64,000 bases of DNA from JBDZUZ01 sp040255445 (lineage in GTDB: Bacteria; Planctomycetota; Phycisphaerae; Phycisphaerales; UBA1924). How positions within the stretch are numbered: position 1 is the stretch's first letter; each line of letters opens with the position of its first letter. The notes beneath the pieces were generated by a model. The model did no database searches. It was not told the origin of the DNA and saw only the letters and a program-made list of their open reading frames with translations. Where the stretch lies: assembly GCA_040255445.1 (NCBI GenBank), contig JBDZUZ010000003.1:1-64000 (forward strand). The letters are read 5' to 3'. Below, one piece after another: positions 8,421 to 19,005 of this stretch. The position numbers and the translations under genes are program-made.

Positions 8421-9254
8421 ATGTCAAAGACCCCGCATGACTACGCCGAAGCCCATCGGCAGCAACTCGCCAAGGAATGGAAGCAATTGGAGGCTGGGAC
8501 TCCGGCACAGCTTGTTGGTGTGTTGCGGCCGGACTGCCGCGGGTGCGGTCAGTCTCAGGGAGAGATGCACTGGACGCACTCGCTGGAGTTCCTTGCGTGG
8601 CGACTCGATGACGGTCCGGTCCGGTTTCGGGATCTGCGGGTGCAGTGGAAACAGACTAGTTCGCGGTTTGCGAAGTGGACGGACGGCCTGAAGGACCACG
8701 AGATCATTCGGCTTGATGTGCGATTCGTTGAGGACTCTGGGCCGCGCGGTCCTCTGGCTCTGCTCAAGAAGTACCGCGGCGGCATCAAGGATGATGAAAT
8801 GTCATCAGCGAGCCGGGTCCTCGCGGAGCCGGTGATCCGGAAGGACAGCCGGCTCGGCACTCTGAGACTCGACCGCTGGACCGGGCAGTTTCACGGCCGT
8901 GTCAAATGGGGTGAGCGTCGAGTCCGGTTGTGGCTCTCAGCAGATGACCGTGGCGGCTTTGAGGCAGCGCAGCTTGCGGCCGGGATCGTGGTCGAGCAGC
9001 AGGATGCGTGGCATCCGCGAATCGCGGAGGCGATCGCAGCGAAGATGTACCCGTTGTGGCAGGAAGTCTGGCGAGAGGATCAGAAGAACCTAAGCGAGAA
9101 GCAGTTTCTCGCGAAGATTCGCGCGAGCGCGTTGTCGGTATATTCGGGCGGAGTCTTTGAGATCTGGTTCGACGATTCGGATCTCTTCGGGGATCACGGT
9201 GTGGTGGTACGGGGGACCAGCCGCGGGCAGATTGAGTCTGTTCAATTGGGTTAA
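8421..9254 (+). CDS. DUF2262-type hypothetical protein
   Basis: This is a 277-residue soluble protein. The C-terminal half looks like DUF2262: LGTLRLDRWTGQFHGRVKW, WHPRIAEAIAAKMYPLWQE, LSEKQFLAKIRASALSVYSG and IWFDDSDLFGDHGVVVRG, in the usual order. The N-terminal part has a C-x-x-C (CRGC) and no known domain. The family's function is unknown. It is convergent with the AbgT gene, with only about 50 bases between. Confidence 0.65.
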   Translation: MSKTPHDYAEAHRQQLAKEWKQLEAGTPAQLVGVLRPDCRGCGQSQGEMHWTHSLEFLAWRLDDGPVRFRDLRVQWKQTSSRFAKWTDGLKDHEIIRLDVRFVEDSGPRGPLALLKKYRGGIKDDEMSSASRVLAEPVIRKDSRLGTLRLDRWTGQFHGRVKWGERRVRLWLSADDRGGFEAAQLAAGIVVEQQDAWHPRIAEAIAAKMYPLWQEVWREDQKNLSEKQFLAKIRASALSVYSGGVFEIWFDDSDLFGDHGVVVRGTSRGQIESVQLG

Positions 9255-9308
9255 CGCCGGGCTCGCTGCGATTGGATGCGTGATTGGCCCAACACTTGGT
9301 CGCGACGA

Positions 9309-11057
<1,749 letters not shown>

Positions 11058-11144
11058 CGGGGCATGGTACCGGATCGACGTACCGCTTGAGGGCGTGGAT
11101 TGGTTGTGCGGTGCTTGGTGCAACCGCCGCGGGCTGTGTCTGGT

Positions 11145-11165
11145 ATACTATGGCAGACGTAGTAT
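11145..11165. promoter_or_regulatory. Candidate PadR operator
   Basis: The perfect inverted repeat ATACTA-N9-TAGTAT (11145-11150, 11160-11165) lies 43 bases upstream of the PadR start and about 90 bases from the divergent AbgT start. AT-rich ATACTA/TAGTAT half-sites in GC-rich DNA are typical of PadR-family operators, so autoregulation is likely. Control of the transporter is possible. Confidence 0.65.
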
Positions 11166-11208
11166 GTGCGACGGGGTGTGTCCCTGTCCGTCGAAAGGAG
11201 CTGCAGCC

Positions 11209-11568
11209 GTGCGGATCGAACGAGAACTCATGCGTGGCGCCGGGCCGGTGGCGGTGCTGAAGCTGTTGCAACGCGGCGAGCAGTACGGCTATCAGCTCGT
11301 CGAAGCGCTCGCGATCAAGTCCAACGGCGTGCTCGCGATGGGTCAGTCGACGCTCTACCCCATGCTGTACAACCTCGAGGCCAAGGGGCTGATCGAGGGT
11401 GTGTGGCGGGAGGCGGATTCGGGGCGGGAGCGGAAGTACTACCGCCTGACGGACAAGGGCCGCAAGAAGCTCGCCGAGGATGTGAAGCAGTGGCGGGCGT
11501 TGGCGGAGGCGATGTCGGGGCTGGGCGTGCTGGAAGCATCGCCGCGGACAGCGGGGGGTGCGGCGTGA
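11209..11568 (+). CDS. PadR-family transcriptional regulator
   Basis: This 119-residue PadR winged-helix repressor has the family motifs VLKLLQRGEQYGYQLVEAL, STLYPMLYNLEAKGLI and the wing RKYYRLTDKGRKKL. The GTG start at 11209 has a perfect AAAGGAG 8 bases upstream. It ends inside the next gene (GTGA overlap), a membrane protein with a HAAS domain. That pairing is common for PadR regulators acting with a membrane-bound partner. The ATACTA palindrome upstream is its probable operator. The inducer is unknown. Confidence 0.9.
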   Translation: MRIERELMRGAGPVAVLKLLQRGEQYGYQLVEALAIKSNGVLAMGQSTLYPMLYNLEAKGLIEGVWREADSGRERKYYRLTDKGRKKLAEDVKQWRALAEAMSGLGVLEASPRTAGGAA

Positions 11569-13451
11569 GCGGGCCACTGATGACGTTTGCATCGGAGCGT
11601 TCGGCGTCGGAAGGCGCTGCGGGGTCGCAGGGTGGAGGGCAGCGACGCGCGGACGCCGAGGCGGTGGTCGCGGCATCGGGCCTTCCCGATGAGCTGGGTG
11701 CGCTGGTGCTGGGAGTGGTTCGCGGGTGCCGGTTGTGGAAGGGTGAGCGGGCGGAGGTTGCGCGGGAATTGTGTGCGCACTTCCGCGATGGGCTGGAGTC
11801 GGGTGTCGCCGCGGCGGAACTGGCCGGGGCGTTTGGCGATCCGGCGGTCGCGGCGAAGCTGATCTCGGCAACGCGGCGGAAGCTACGGCCGCGGTGGTGG
11901 CGGGCGCTGCGGGCGATGGTGCGTAGCGCGGCTGTGTGCCTGCTCGTGTGCATCTGCGTGTATGCCGTGCTGGCGCTGCGGTTCTATGTGGGGTCCCCGA
12001 ATGTGGCGCGGAACATCATTGAAGAGATGAACGCTGCCGCGTTGGCGGCGCCGCGCGATCAGCGGGCGTGGCCGTTGTACCTGGAGGCGAAGCGGCGATT
12101 CGGCGTTCTCCCGGAGTTCATGCTGGAGCCGGAGTTCGCCGCGCCGACGTCGCCGGATGATCGGTATTGGGATCGCATGGCTGCGTGGCTGGATGCGAAC
12201 ACAGAGGCGCTCGCGGCCGTCAGGCTCGCGGCGTCGAAGCCGGTAATGGGGTATCGGTACAGCGACACCATCGATCCGGAACTGGTACGGGTGAACCGGC
12301 AGACGATGCCGGGGGCCGGGAGCGTCGGGATAGAGCCCGAGTCGGAGAACCCGATGTTGTTGGGAGTTCTGCTGCCGCACCTGGGCGAACTCCGCCGGCT
12401 CACGTGGTACTTGCAGAGCGATATCGCGCTCGCCGCCCGCCGCGGGGATGGCGGGCGGTACGTCGCCGATGTTCGCGCTGTTCTGGGCATGGCGGGGCAC
12501 CTGCTTGATGAGCGGTTTCTGATCAGCAATCTGGTGGGGATCGCGATTGCTGATGTCGCATTCCGTTCCGTGACCGAGACCGCGGCTACCGCGGGGCTAC
12601 TCGACGATGCGGAGTTGCGCGAGCTGGCGCACGCGGTGGGGGGCTTCGCAGGGGGCCGGATCCGGCTCGATGTCTCGGGCGAGCTGCTCAATGTGGACGA
12701 CATGCTGCAACGCTTCTTCAGCGATGACGGCCGCGGCGGCGGGCACTACGTCGGCGGTCCGGAGCTGGACAGGATGTACGACGACTGGGGGGTCGCCCGT
12801 CCGCGCGGCGAGGCATTGCTGAAGGCGTACCGCCCGATCCAGTCTGTGATGATCGCCTCGCGGCGCGAGATCCGCGAGCAAGCGGAGCGATTCATCGCGG
12901 CGGCCGCGGTTGATGATGCACTTCCGCCGTGGCGTCATGACGAGCGGAGCAGCGACGACGCGTACCGCGCGCTGGAGGCGACGGGTATCTACAGCGTGAT
13001 GCCGATCGTGGAGTATCTGCGGGGCCGTTCAGCGGAGAGCCCGGTCATCGAGGCCGCGGCGGCCCGGGACCTCGTGGAAACGCGGCGGGCGGCGGCGCTC
13101 ACGGCGCTCGCGGCGGAGGCCTACCGGCGCGACCACGGTGCGTGGCCGGCTTCGCTGTCGCACCTCGTTCCGGCGTATCTGCCGCGTGTGCCGCTGGATC
13201 CGTTTGACGGCGCGCCGCTGCGGTACATCGGGCCGGGAGCGGACGGGACGCCGCCGCGGCTGTACTCGGTGGGCGTCGATCAGGTGGACGAAGGGGGCGC
13301 GCCGCCGGAGGATGCATCGCGGCCGATGGATGTCTACAACTTTGAGTTCTTCAAGATGGATGCGAAGGCCGAGGTCGCTGCGGGCGGGAGCGCGGCGGGC
13401 GGAGCATCGCCGCGGGTTCCGCGGGGGGACTGGGTGCTTTGGCCGCTGTGA
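11565..13451 (+). CDS. HAAS-domain membrane protein coupled to PadR
   Basis: This is a 628-residue protein. An N-terminal cytoplasmic helical domain (about residues 30-100; VRGCRLWKGERAEVARELCAHF, ELAGAFGDPAVAAKLI) looks like the HAAS/DUF1700-type domain. It is followed by one membrane segment (about 125-145) and a large exported part. The last 100 residues (ALAAEAYRRDHGAWPASL, YLPRVPLDPFDGAPLRYI) resemble the C-terminal segment of type II pseudopilins, as in many planctomycete proteins. Its GTG start overlaps the PadR stop by 4 bases, so translation is coupled. I infer a sensor or partner of the PadR regulator. No enzymatic motif seen. Confidence 0.7.
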   Translation: MSGPLMTFASERSASEGAAGSQGGGQRRADAEAVVAASGLPDELGALVLGVVRGCRLWKGERAEVARELCAHFRDGLESGVAAAELAGAFGDPAVAAKLISATRRKLRPRWWRALRAMVRSAAVCLLVCICVYAVLALRFYVGSPNVARNIIEEMNAAALAAPRDQRAWPLYLEAKRRFGVLPEFMLEPEFAAPTSPDDRYWDRMAAWLDANTEALAAVRLAASKPVMGYRYSDTIDPELVRVNRQTMPGAGSVGIEPESENPMLLGVLLPHLGELRRLTWYLQSDIALAARRGDGGRYVADVRAVLGMAGHLLDERFLISNLVGIAIADVAFRSVTETAATAGLLDDAELRELAHAVGGFAGGRIRLDVSGELLNVDDMLQRFFSDDGRGGGHYVGGPELDRMYDDWGVARPRGEALLKAYRPIQSVMIASRREIREQAERFIAAAAVDDALPPWRHDERSSDDAYRALEATGIYSVMPIVEYLRGRSAESPVIEAAAARDLVETRRAAALTALAAEAYRRDHGAWPASLSHLVPAYLPRVPLDPFDGAPLRYIGPGADGTPPRLYSVGVDQVDEGGAPPEDASRPMDVYNFEFFKMDAKAEVAAGGSAAGGASPRVPRGDWVLWPL

Positions 13452-13520
13452 GTTGACTTCTGGACACCCGGCACAACCGGCTGGTTATTTGAGATCAGGG
13501 CTAGGGCTTCGCCGGGTAGT

Positions 13521-13967
13521 ATGTCACCCCGCATGCACCTCGCGTTCACGCGCACCCTCGATGACCGCGGTCTCCCGGTGCGATACCGGGATGCGATGTA
13601 CCACGGCAGTCAGTTGAGCAAGGGCGAGCGGGCCAAGTTCGTCTCTCCGCGGCAGGCGCGGCTGGCTCGCGTGTCCATCGTGACTTCTTCGATCGTCCTC
13701 TGCGCCATCTCCATCCGAAGCATCTTCTCGGCATCATTGCCCCGGCTCGCATGGGCCGCTGCTTTCGTGGTTGTAATGACTGCGTTGATGTTCTGGGTCG
13801 TGCTGCCGCCCCTGCGGCGGATGATGTGGGTGAGCGAGTGGAAGGAGAAGTACAAGGCGATCGGGCGATGCCCGGCCTGTCAGTATCAGCTCGCGGACTT
13901 TGGGCCCGAGGAAGATGGTTGCACGGTGTGCCCGGAGTGCGGCGGGGCGTGGCGGCTGCCGGGGTGA
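13521..13967 (+). CDS. Small membrane protein with C-terminal zinc ribbon
   Basis: This is a 148-residue protein with two hydrophobic segments (about 50-67 and 75-95) and a C-terminal zinc ribbon, CPACQYQL...CTVCPECGGAWRLPG, giving four Cys in two pairs. Such ribbon-plus-membrane proteins recur in this group (compare 27745-28728 and 30685-31191). Function unknown. Start ATG 13521; an internal start is possible. Confidence 0.65.
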   Translation: MSPRMHLAFTRTLDDRGLPVRYRDAMYHGSQLSKGERAKFVSPRQARLARVSIVTSSIVLCAISIRSIFSASLPRLAWAAAFVVVMTALMFWVVLPPLRRMMWVSEWKEKYKAIGRCPACQYQLADFGPEEDGCTVCPECGGAWRLPG

Positions 13968-14093
13968 ACGGACGTTCGTCGGCGGCGCCACGGGGGTCGG
14001 GTTGATACCGACTCTGTGATCTATGGGGCGAAGCTTCAGAGCTACTTCGGGATCTGCGCAGCGGCGGCGGTGCTCACGGCGCCATGTATGCAG

Positions 14094-14124
14094 AAAGGCC
14101 CCGCGGCGACGCCGCGGGGCCTTT
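14094..14124 (-). terminator. Strong terminator of the PEP-CTERM gene
   Basis: A 14-bp perfect stem (AAAGGCCCCGCGGC / GCCGCGGGGCCTTT) has a 3-base loop. It lies 43 bases after the stop of the gene on the minus strand. The A/T flanks allow termination from both directions. Confidence 0.85.
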
Positions 14125-14167
14125 GGAGATCGTGCGGAACTCGAGTGTCGGATTTTGGGAGCCGGGT

Positions 14168-14659
14168 TTAGCGGCGACGACGCAGGGCGACGAGGCCGCC
14201 CAGGCCGAGGAGGGCCGCAGCGCCGGGCGCCGGAACGACGGTGACCTTGAAGAACAGGGTCTCCTGCTCGAGGGCCGCGCCGGCGAGGCCGCCGCCGGCG
14301 AACACCGTGTTGATGTTCAGAGTGACCTGAGCATCATCGCCGCCTTCGAAGGCGGAGCCGGTGTTGAGCCAGCCGTTCTCGAAGATCGAGTTGAACTCGG
14401 AGACGCCGAGCCAGTACATGCCTTCGGTGAGGTCGGCATTGATGAGGCTGTTGAGGCCGTCGCCGCCGTCATCATCGGAGAACAGCAGCGTGCCGGTGTT
14501 GTCCCAGAGGCCCAGTTCGGTGTCGAAGGGGCTGCCGTTGGTGTCGAAGGTGTAGTTGCCGGGCCCGCCGATCTCGCCCAGGTCGATGAACGACGCGGGC
14601 TGGGCGGCGGCGGCGGTAGCGAGGCCGGCGACAGCAGCGATAGCGAGGAACTTCTTCAT
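14168..14659 (-). CDS. PEP-CTERM exported protein
   Basis: This is a 163-residue secreted protein. Signal peptide MKKFLAIAAVAGLATAAAAQ, then an acidic, beta-rich domain with Asp/Gly runs (LLFSDDDGGDGLNSLIN), then the sorting tail VPAPGAAALLGLGGLVALRRRR, which is nearly identical to that of the neighbouring gene at 15548. The sequence resembles DVUA0089-like exported domains (TLLFSDDDGG, YWLGVSEFNS), though I hold that loosely. ATG 14659 is preceded by AGGAGAGAGAC. It is a single-gene transcript with its own terminator. Confidence 0.85.
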   Translation of the reverse strand: MKKFLAIAAVAGLATAAAAQPASFIDLGEIGGPGNYTFDTNGSPFDTELGLWDNTGTLLFSDDDGGDGLNSLINADLTEGMYWLGVSEFNSIFENGWLNTGSAFEGGDDAQVTLNINTVFAGGGLAGAALEQETLFFKVTVVPAPGAAALLGLGGLVALRRRR

Positions 14660-15454
14660 CTTGTCTCTCTCCTGTTTGAGACTCTCTCGGCTCAGGAACA
14701 CACCAGCACCCACGATGCTCGGAGCCTGAACCCAACCCCAGAAAACCAGAGGAGCGGGCGTGATGCAACCCTGTTCCACGAAAAATGGCTGAAAATCCAC
14801 TAATTTTTGCTGGGGATCTGCCCTCAGAGACCGTAGAGGCGGTTGGTTGGGCTGTGGTCACGGCGATGAGAGCAGCGGATGCAGCCCCGGGCGAACGCGA
14901 GGGAGCTGGTGTGTGGATGTGCCGCGGTGAGCCGGCGGAGCATCTCCGTTCATTGCTCGGGGATCGAGTACGTGCGGCCTCGTCGATGCCAAGCATCACG
15001 GGGATGATTGGGACATGGCCGGTGTTTGACGGGGTCACGATGCGAGTTGGACCACGATGCCGGGAGGTTGCAAGCATCGGAGTGCGGCCGGTGTCGCGCG
15101 GGACGGTGGGGGTGGGACACCTGCGGGTGTGTATCGGAGCGTCATTCCTTCTTCGGAGCTGCGATGTTCTGCGCGGCTCGTGTGTGAGGGCGAATCGCGC
15201 GATCCTGCGATTGTCAGTCGACCCGTCACGGGGCAGGGATTTGGCTTGATGCGGATCGTCAAGCGCACCGCTGTGGCGCAACGGCTTTCGGTCACGGGGT
15301 CGCGCTTGACCGGTCGCAAGCACATCGCGAAGGGCCGAGCCTGAACGGCGACTCCTCGGCAGTTGTGGGCAGCGAATGTGTTGCAAGCATCCGAACGAAG
15401 CCGCGCCGTCGTGGAGCACGGTTGCGGTGCGCGGCAGGGCGTGACGGGAAACGA
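14660..15454. other. Long intergenic region between two PEP-CTERM genes
   Basis: About 800 bases with no coding frame I trust. A plus-strand open frame starting at 14785 gives a translation without family features or ribosome site. It must hold the promoter of the gene at 14168-14659. No tRNA, riboswitch or mobile-element feature was recognised. Confidence 0.4.
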
Positions 15455-15490
15455 CAAGGCCCCGCGGACACGGTTGTCCGCGGGGCCTTG
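15455..15490 (-). terminator. Strong terminator of the second PEP-CTERM gene
   Basis: A 16-bp stem (CAAGGCCCCGCGGACA / TGTCCGCGGGGCCTTG) with a CGGT loop lies 57 bases after the stop of the minus-strand gene at 15548. It shares the core AAGGCCCCGCGG with the terminator at 14094. Confidence 0.8.
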
Positions 15491-15547
15491 GGATGATCGA
15501 TCAGATCCGGTCGATCCTGCTCTGGCTCGACGCCAGAGGCTGGTCGA

Positions 15548-16237
15548 TCAGCGACGGCGGCGCAACGTGACGAGGCCGCCGAGGCCCAGGAGCGCGGCCG
15601 CGCCGGGGGCCGGGACGAAGTTGCCCTCAACGACGAGGTAGAAGGTGGCGGCCGGGCCGGTGGCGCCGAAGGTGAAGGGGCCGGCGGGGGCGGCGCCGTC
15701 GGGCAGCCACTGCCAGAACGCGTTCGCGTTGGCGTCGGGGCCGTTGGTGACGCGCCAGCCGGTCGTCGCGCCCGCGGCGGTGTCGGTGTAGGAGATGCCC
15801 ACGCCGACGGTGCCAAAGCCGGCGAGGAGGTTGTAGTCGAGGGGGACGGTGCCGAGCACGTTGACCCCGTCGCCGAGCGAGAAGATGTCGGTGACGAAGG
15901 CGGTGCCGGTGCCGGCGGGGATCTGGAGGCTGCCCAGGAGCGAGGGCTGGTTGATGGTGTTGCCGTTGAAAGACGCGCTGAAGAAGTTCAGGGTCTGCGC
16001 GGGCGAGCTCGCGCCCTGCCGGCGGAGGCCGACGGTGACCTTGGTGATCTCGACATGCGTCGCGCCGCCGGTGGCGGCGAGGGAGAAGGGCACATCGTCG
16101 ATCGAGATGATCGGCGTGCCGCTGGTGTCGGCGCCCGGGTTGAACCGCGAGCCGGTCTGGGTGGTGTTGGTGTAGATCACCGATGCGTTGGCGGCGGCGG
16201 TGAGGAACAGCGCGGAAACAACGATGGCGGACTTCAT
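15548..16237 (-). CDS. PEP-CTERM exported protein
   Basis: This is a 229-residue secreted protein with signal peptide MKSAIVVSALFLTAAANA, a beta-sandwich-like body (VHVEITKVTVGLRR-type strands, FYLVVEGNF) and the tail VPAPGAAALLGLGGLVTLRRRR. The tail matches the protein at 14168 at all but one position (T for A), while the bodies are unrelated. Only the sorting module is shared. It has its own terminator, and the 270-base leader lacks any gene. Role unknown, probably surface or secreted. Confidence 0.85.
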   Translation of the reverse strand: MKSAIVVSALFLTAAANASVIYTNTTQTGSRFNPGADTSGTPIISIDDVPFSLAATGGATHVEITKVTVGLRRQGASSPAQTLNFFSASFNGNTINQPSLLGSLQIPAGTGTAFVTDIFSLGDGVNVLGTVPLDYNLLAGFGTVGVGISYTDTAAGATTGWRVTNGPDANANAFWQWLPDGAAPAGPFTFGATGPAATFYLVVEGNFVPAPGAAALLGLGGLVTLRRRR

Positions 16238-16507
16238 CTCTCAAACTCCCTCGGGTGGCGCGGGCGCAGCGCCGGGACGGCCGTTGGGGCCGTCTCGTTC
16301 GATCATGCCGCGTGCATCACGAATGCAGGCGGACTGTGCCGAGAGTCGGGAGCGTCCTGTCTCTCTCTACCCCGCTCTCTGAGCAAAGAGAGTCACGCAT
16401 TTTTGCACTTTGTCAAGGGGGTGGTGGGGCGGTCCACCCTAACGCGGCGGTGGGTTCGGCCCGGCCGCGATCCCGGTCTGTGGATTATGAGACCTGATCG
16501 AGTGGCG

Positions 16508-17506
16508 TTACCGTGTCGCGCTGCGTGGCGTGCGCCCTCTCGCGCTCGCCGCGGGCTCTTGTCGCGGCTTCGGGGCGCGCTTTGGGGCGGGCTTCACGGT
16601 GGAACTCGGGTTCCCGATCGATGTGTTGAGGCGGACGGCTTCGGAGACGAGGCGGGCGATGGTTGCGGGAGCGACAGTGTCGCCCTCGCGGAGGTCCATG
16701 GTGGCGAGCTCGTATTTGCCGCCGGGCTTGAGGCGTGGATCGATGTGGACGAGTTGTTTGCCGCGCCAGAAGCCGAAGAGCACGCGGTGCTCCTCAACGC
16801 GGATCAGCAGGAGGGGGCCGTTGTGGAAATAGTCGATGTGGCCCCACTTGATGACCTCTTCGAGGTCGGCGGTCTTGCGGACGTTGTTGCGAAGGGACTC
16901 GGCGAGGGTGCGGCGCCAGCCGTCGATGGAGGCGATGTACTCGGTGGCTGTGGTTGCGGCGGTGCCCATCGGCGGGCGCGTGGACTTTGCTGGCTTCGGG
17001 GCGGGTTGTGGGGCGGGCCTCGTGGCTGGCTTGTTGGCGGACGTTCTTGGGGAGGAGTTTCGCACGGCCGCGTTCTTTGAGGCGGGCTTCGCCGCGGGAG
17101 GCTTCCTGGCGTTGTTGAGATCGATGGCGGCGCGCACGAGCGCGGTGAGGGCTTTGTTGTTGATCGTGTCGCCTTCGCGGATGTCGATGGCGCGGCGGGT
17201 GTTGCCGTCGAGGCTGGCGTTGAAGAGGCCGGCGGGGTCGGGGAGCGAGGCGCCGCGGGCGAATGTGAGCTTGACGGCGTTCTTGTAGGTTTCGCCGGTG
17301 CAGATCATGCCGTTGCAGGACCAGACGGGGACGCCGCGCATCGCGTTGCCGGGCTTGCGCCACTTGGCTTCTTCGGTGATGGCGGGGTCCGCGGCGGTGA
17401 TGATGGCGCGGAGGCGGGCGAGGGTGTCGGTGCGCCAGTCGGTGGGGGCGGGGGCGAGCCTGGGTGACTTCTTGGTGGTCTTCTTGCCGCGTGGTGTGCT
17501 GGCCAT
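16508..17506 (-). CDS. Protein with two tandem DUF1801 domains
   Basis: This 332-residue protein carries two DUF1801 (YdhG-like) domains joined by a basic Ala/Pro/Lys linker. The first (EAKWRKPGNAMRGVPVWSCNG, ETYKNAVKLTFARGASLPDP) and the second (EVIKWGHIDYFHNGPLLLIR, EHRVLFGFWRGKQL) both show the W-x-x-P/H-y strand and the small-molecule-cradle pattern of the family. Both tails are lysine/arginine-rich. Function of the family is unknown. ATG 17506 was chosen because the longer in-frame start at 17599 lies inside the upstream gene; the two genes are then 10 bases apart. Confidence 0.75.
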   Translation of the reverse strand: MASTPRGKKTTKKSPRLAPAPTDWRTDTLARLRAIITAADPAITEEAKWRKPGNAMRGVPVWSCNGMICTGETYKNAVKLTFARGASLPDPAGLFNASLDGNTRRAIDIREGDTINNKALTALVRAAIDLNNARKPPAAKPASKNAAVRNSSPRTSANKPATRPAPQPAPKPAKSTRPPMGTAATTATEYIASIDGWRRTLAESLRNNVRKTADLEEVIKWGHIDYFHNGPLLLIRVEEHRVLFGFWRGKQLVHIDPRLKPGGKYELATMDLREGDTVAPATIARLVSEAVRLNTSIGNPSSTVKPAPKRAPKPRQEPAASARGRTPRSATR

Positions 17507-17516
17507 ATCGGTGCCC

Positions 17517-17951
17517 TCAGGCTCTGGAGTCGTGCTCGCGGAACGGTCCGTCGCGGTAAGTGTGGGTTTCGCTTTCGACGGTCGCCGGTATGCGGGCATC
17601 GAGGATTGCGCCGGCCTCGACCACGCCGTGGATGGTGATCGAGAGCGGTGGCGGCTCGCGGTCGCTGACCTCGCGGAGGGCTGCGCGGAAACTATCCCAC
17701 CAGGCGCGGCTGTAGGTGGAGAGGAAGCAACCGGGCTCGATGCAGCAGTAGGTGCGGCCGGCTTTGAAGCGGAGTTCGATCTCGAAGCTCGTGCCGGCGG
17801 GGTTGACGGCGATGATGCGGGCTTGTGGGCGGGACCGGTTGGGAACGACGGGTTCGGGCAGGACGGAGTCGAGGGCGTGTTGAAGGGCGGCCGCCCAGGA
17901 CTCGTGGTGCTCGTATCCGGATTCTGAGAGAGGCGATGATCGTCCGGTCAT
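17517..17951 (-). CDS. Hypothetical protein upstream of the DUF1801 gene
   Basis: This is a 144-residue soluble protein (MTGRSSPLSESGYEHHESWAA...). Notable are RTYCCIEPGCFLSTYSRAWWDSF, with three Cys, and a strand-rich C-terminus. No family recognised. ATG 17951 is chosen because longer starts run into the divergent gene at 18048. It sits 10 bases upstream of the double-DUF1801 gene and probably shares its transcript. Confidence 0.5.
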   Translation of the reverse strand: MTGRSSPLSESGYEHHESWAAALQHALDSVLPEPVVPNRSRPQARIIAVNPAGTSFEIELRFKAGRTYCCIEPGCFLSTYSRAWWDSFRAALREVSDREPPPLSITIHGVVEAGAILDARIPATVESETHTYRDGPFREHDSRA

Positions 17952-18047
17952 TCCGGCCGCATCGTACCATGCGGGTCGCGGCGGTTCGGGCCGCGCGACT
18001 GGCGGGGGAAGGCTCGTTGCTTCCGCGACGAAAGGAGCGTGCGGGGT

Positions 18048-18398
18048 ATGGATGAAGGGGTGTTCTGGGCGAAACTGGAGTATCGGCTGTGTCATGAATT
18101 CCGCGGCCTGGCGGAGCGCCGCTATCGCTATTTCTGGTGCGATGGCATCGAGCCGGAGGAGTACTTGCTTGACGGGCCGTCGCCGCGGATCACCGGTCGG
18201 GCTGACATCTATAACGGTCCGGAGCTGGGATGGAGCTGGACGTTCACGCTGATCCTGCCGGCATGGGTGCGATCGCGACACGAGATCGACTGGGCCTCGC
18301 TCCTTCCGGCCAAGAACGTCACGCGGTGGATGTCGTTCGATGAGTCGGCGCAGACAATTGAGTTCGACCCGCTCGCCGCGGTGCCGGATCTGCTGTGA
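18048..18398 (+). CDS. Small hypothetical protein
   Basis: This is a 116-residue protein (MDEGVFWAKLEYRLCHEFRG...), aromatic-rich (YRYFWCDGIEPEEY, GWSWTFTLILPAWV) and without membrane segment or signal. A perfect AAAGGAG ribosome site lies about 10 bases upstream of ATG 18048, which supports the start. It is divergent from the operon at 17951. Family unknown. Confidence 0.55.
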   Translation: MDEGVFWAKLEYRLCHEFRGLAERRYRYFWCDGIEPEEYLLDGPSPRITGRADIYNGPELGWSWTFTLILPAWVRSRHEIDWASLLPAKNVTRWMSFDESAQTIEFDPLAAVPDLL

Positions 18399-18413
18399 GC
18401 GCCGAGATCACTC

Positions 18414-18917
18414 TCACATACGCTCGCCGGGCAGTGCGGCCGCCTGCCGGACCCACTCTGTGAACGCGCGCTGGTCTTCGTCGGTTCCCCATGCCTCGGT
18501 CACGTGGAGGTAACGGATGTCGGGTTGCTTCGAGCCTTCCGGGGGCGGCGGGCGGAGCGATGTGCCGCGGTGGAAGGCGATCTTGATGTACTTGTCGAAG
18601 CAGTGGAAGCTGAGGAACCAGCCGCGGTCTTCTTCGCCCGCGCCGTACAACGGGGAGTTCCACTTCACGGCCTTTCGGAGGCGAGGGACGGTGCGGGTGA
18701 TGATCGCATCGATCATTTCCCCGGCAGCGCGTTTCCAGCAGGGCATGGCGGCGAGGTAGGCCCGGACAGGAGCATCGCCGTAGCCCTTGGGGATCTGCGG
18801 GTTGCCGCCGGACAGAAGGCGGACGGGGGCCGTGTCGGCAGGTTGCCGCGTGCTGGTACGCGAGGCGCGCGATCCCGCTTTGGGCGTTGCCTTGTATCTG
18901 GCGGTCTTCTTCGCCAT
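18414..18917 (-). CDS. DUF1801 protein
   Basis: This 167-residue protein has one DUF1801 domain (residues about 48-160): PVRAYLAAMPCWKRAAGEMIDAI, KAVKWNSPLYGAGEEDRGWFLSF, KYIKIAFHRGTSLRPPPP. The N-terminus (40 residues) is basic and disordered-looking. It faces the gene at 18048 with 15 bases between stops. It is the second DUF1801 gene in 2.5 kb, and a third lies at 45947. Role unknown. Confidence 0.75.
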   Translation of the reverse strand: MAKKTARYKATPKAGSRASRTSTRQPADTAPVRLLSGGNPQIPKGYGDAPVRAYLAAMPCWKRAAGEMIDAIITRTVPRLRKAVKWNSPLYGAGEEDRGWFLSFHCFDKYIKIAFHRGTSLRPPPPEGSKQPDIRYLHVTEAWGTDEDQRAFTEWVRQAAALPGERM

Positions 18918-19005
18918 GCAGTGAGATTACCGAGTCAGGGTAGGGCGGGGCGGCGATGGCGCTGCCTCGCTTGACGGCCGCTGCGGGTTCCGATCAACTC
19001 TCGCC

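Noticed and set aside
14785..15249. Plus-strand 154-codon frame in the gap between PEP-CTERM genes
   Set aside because: No ribosome site, no recognisable domain and weak codon character; treated as intergenic.
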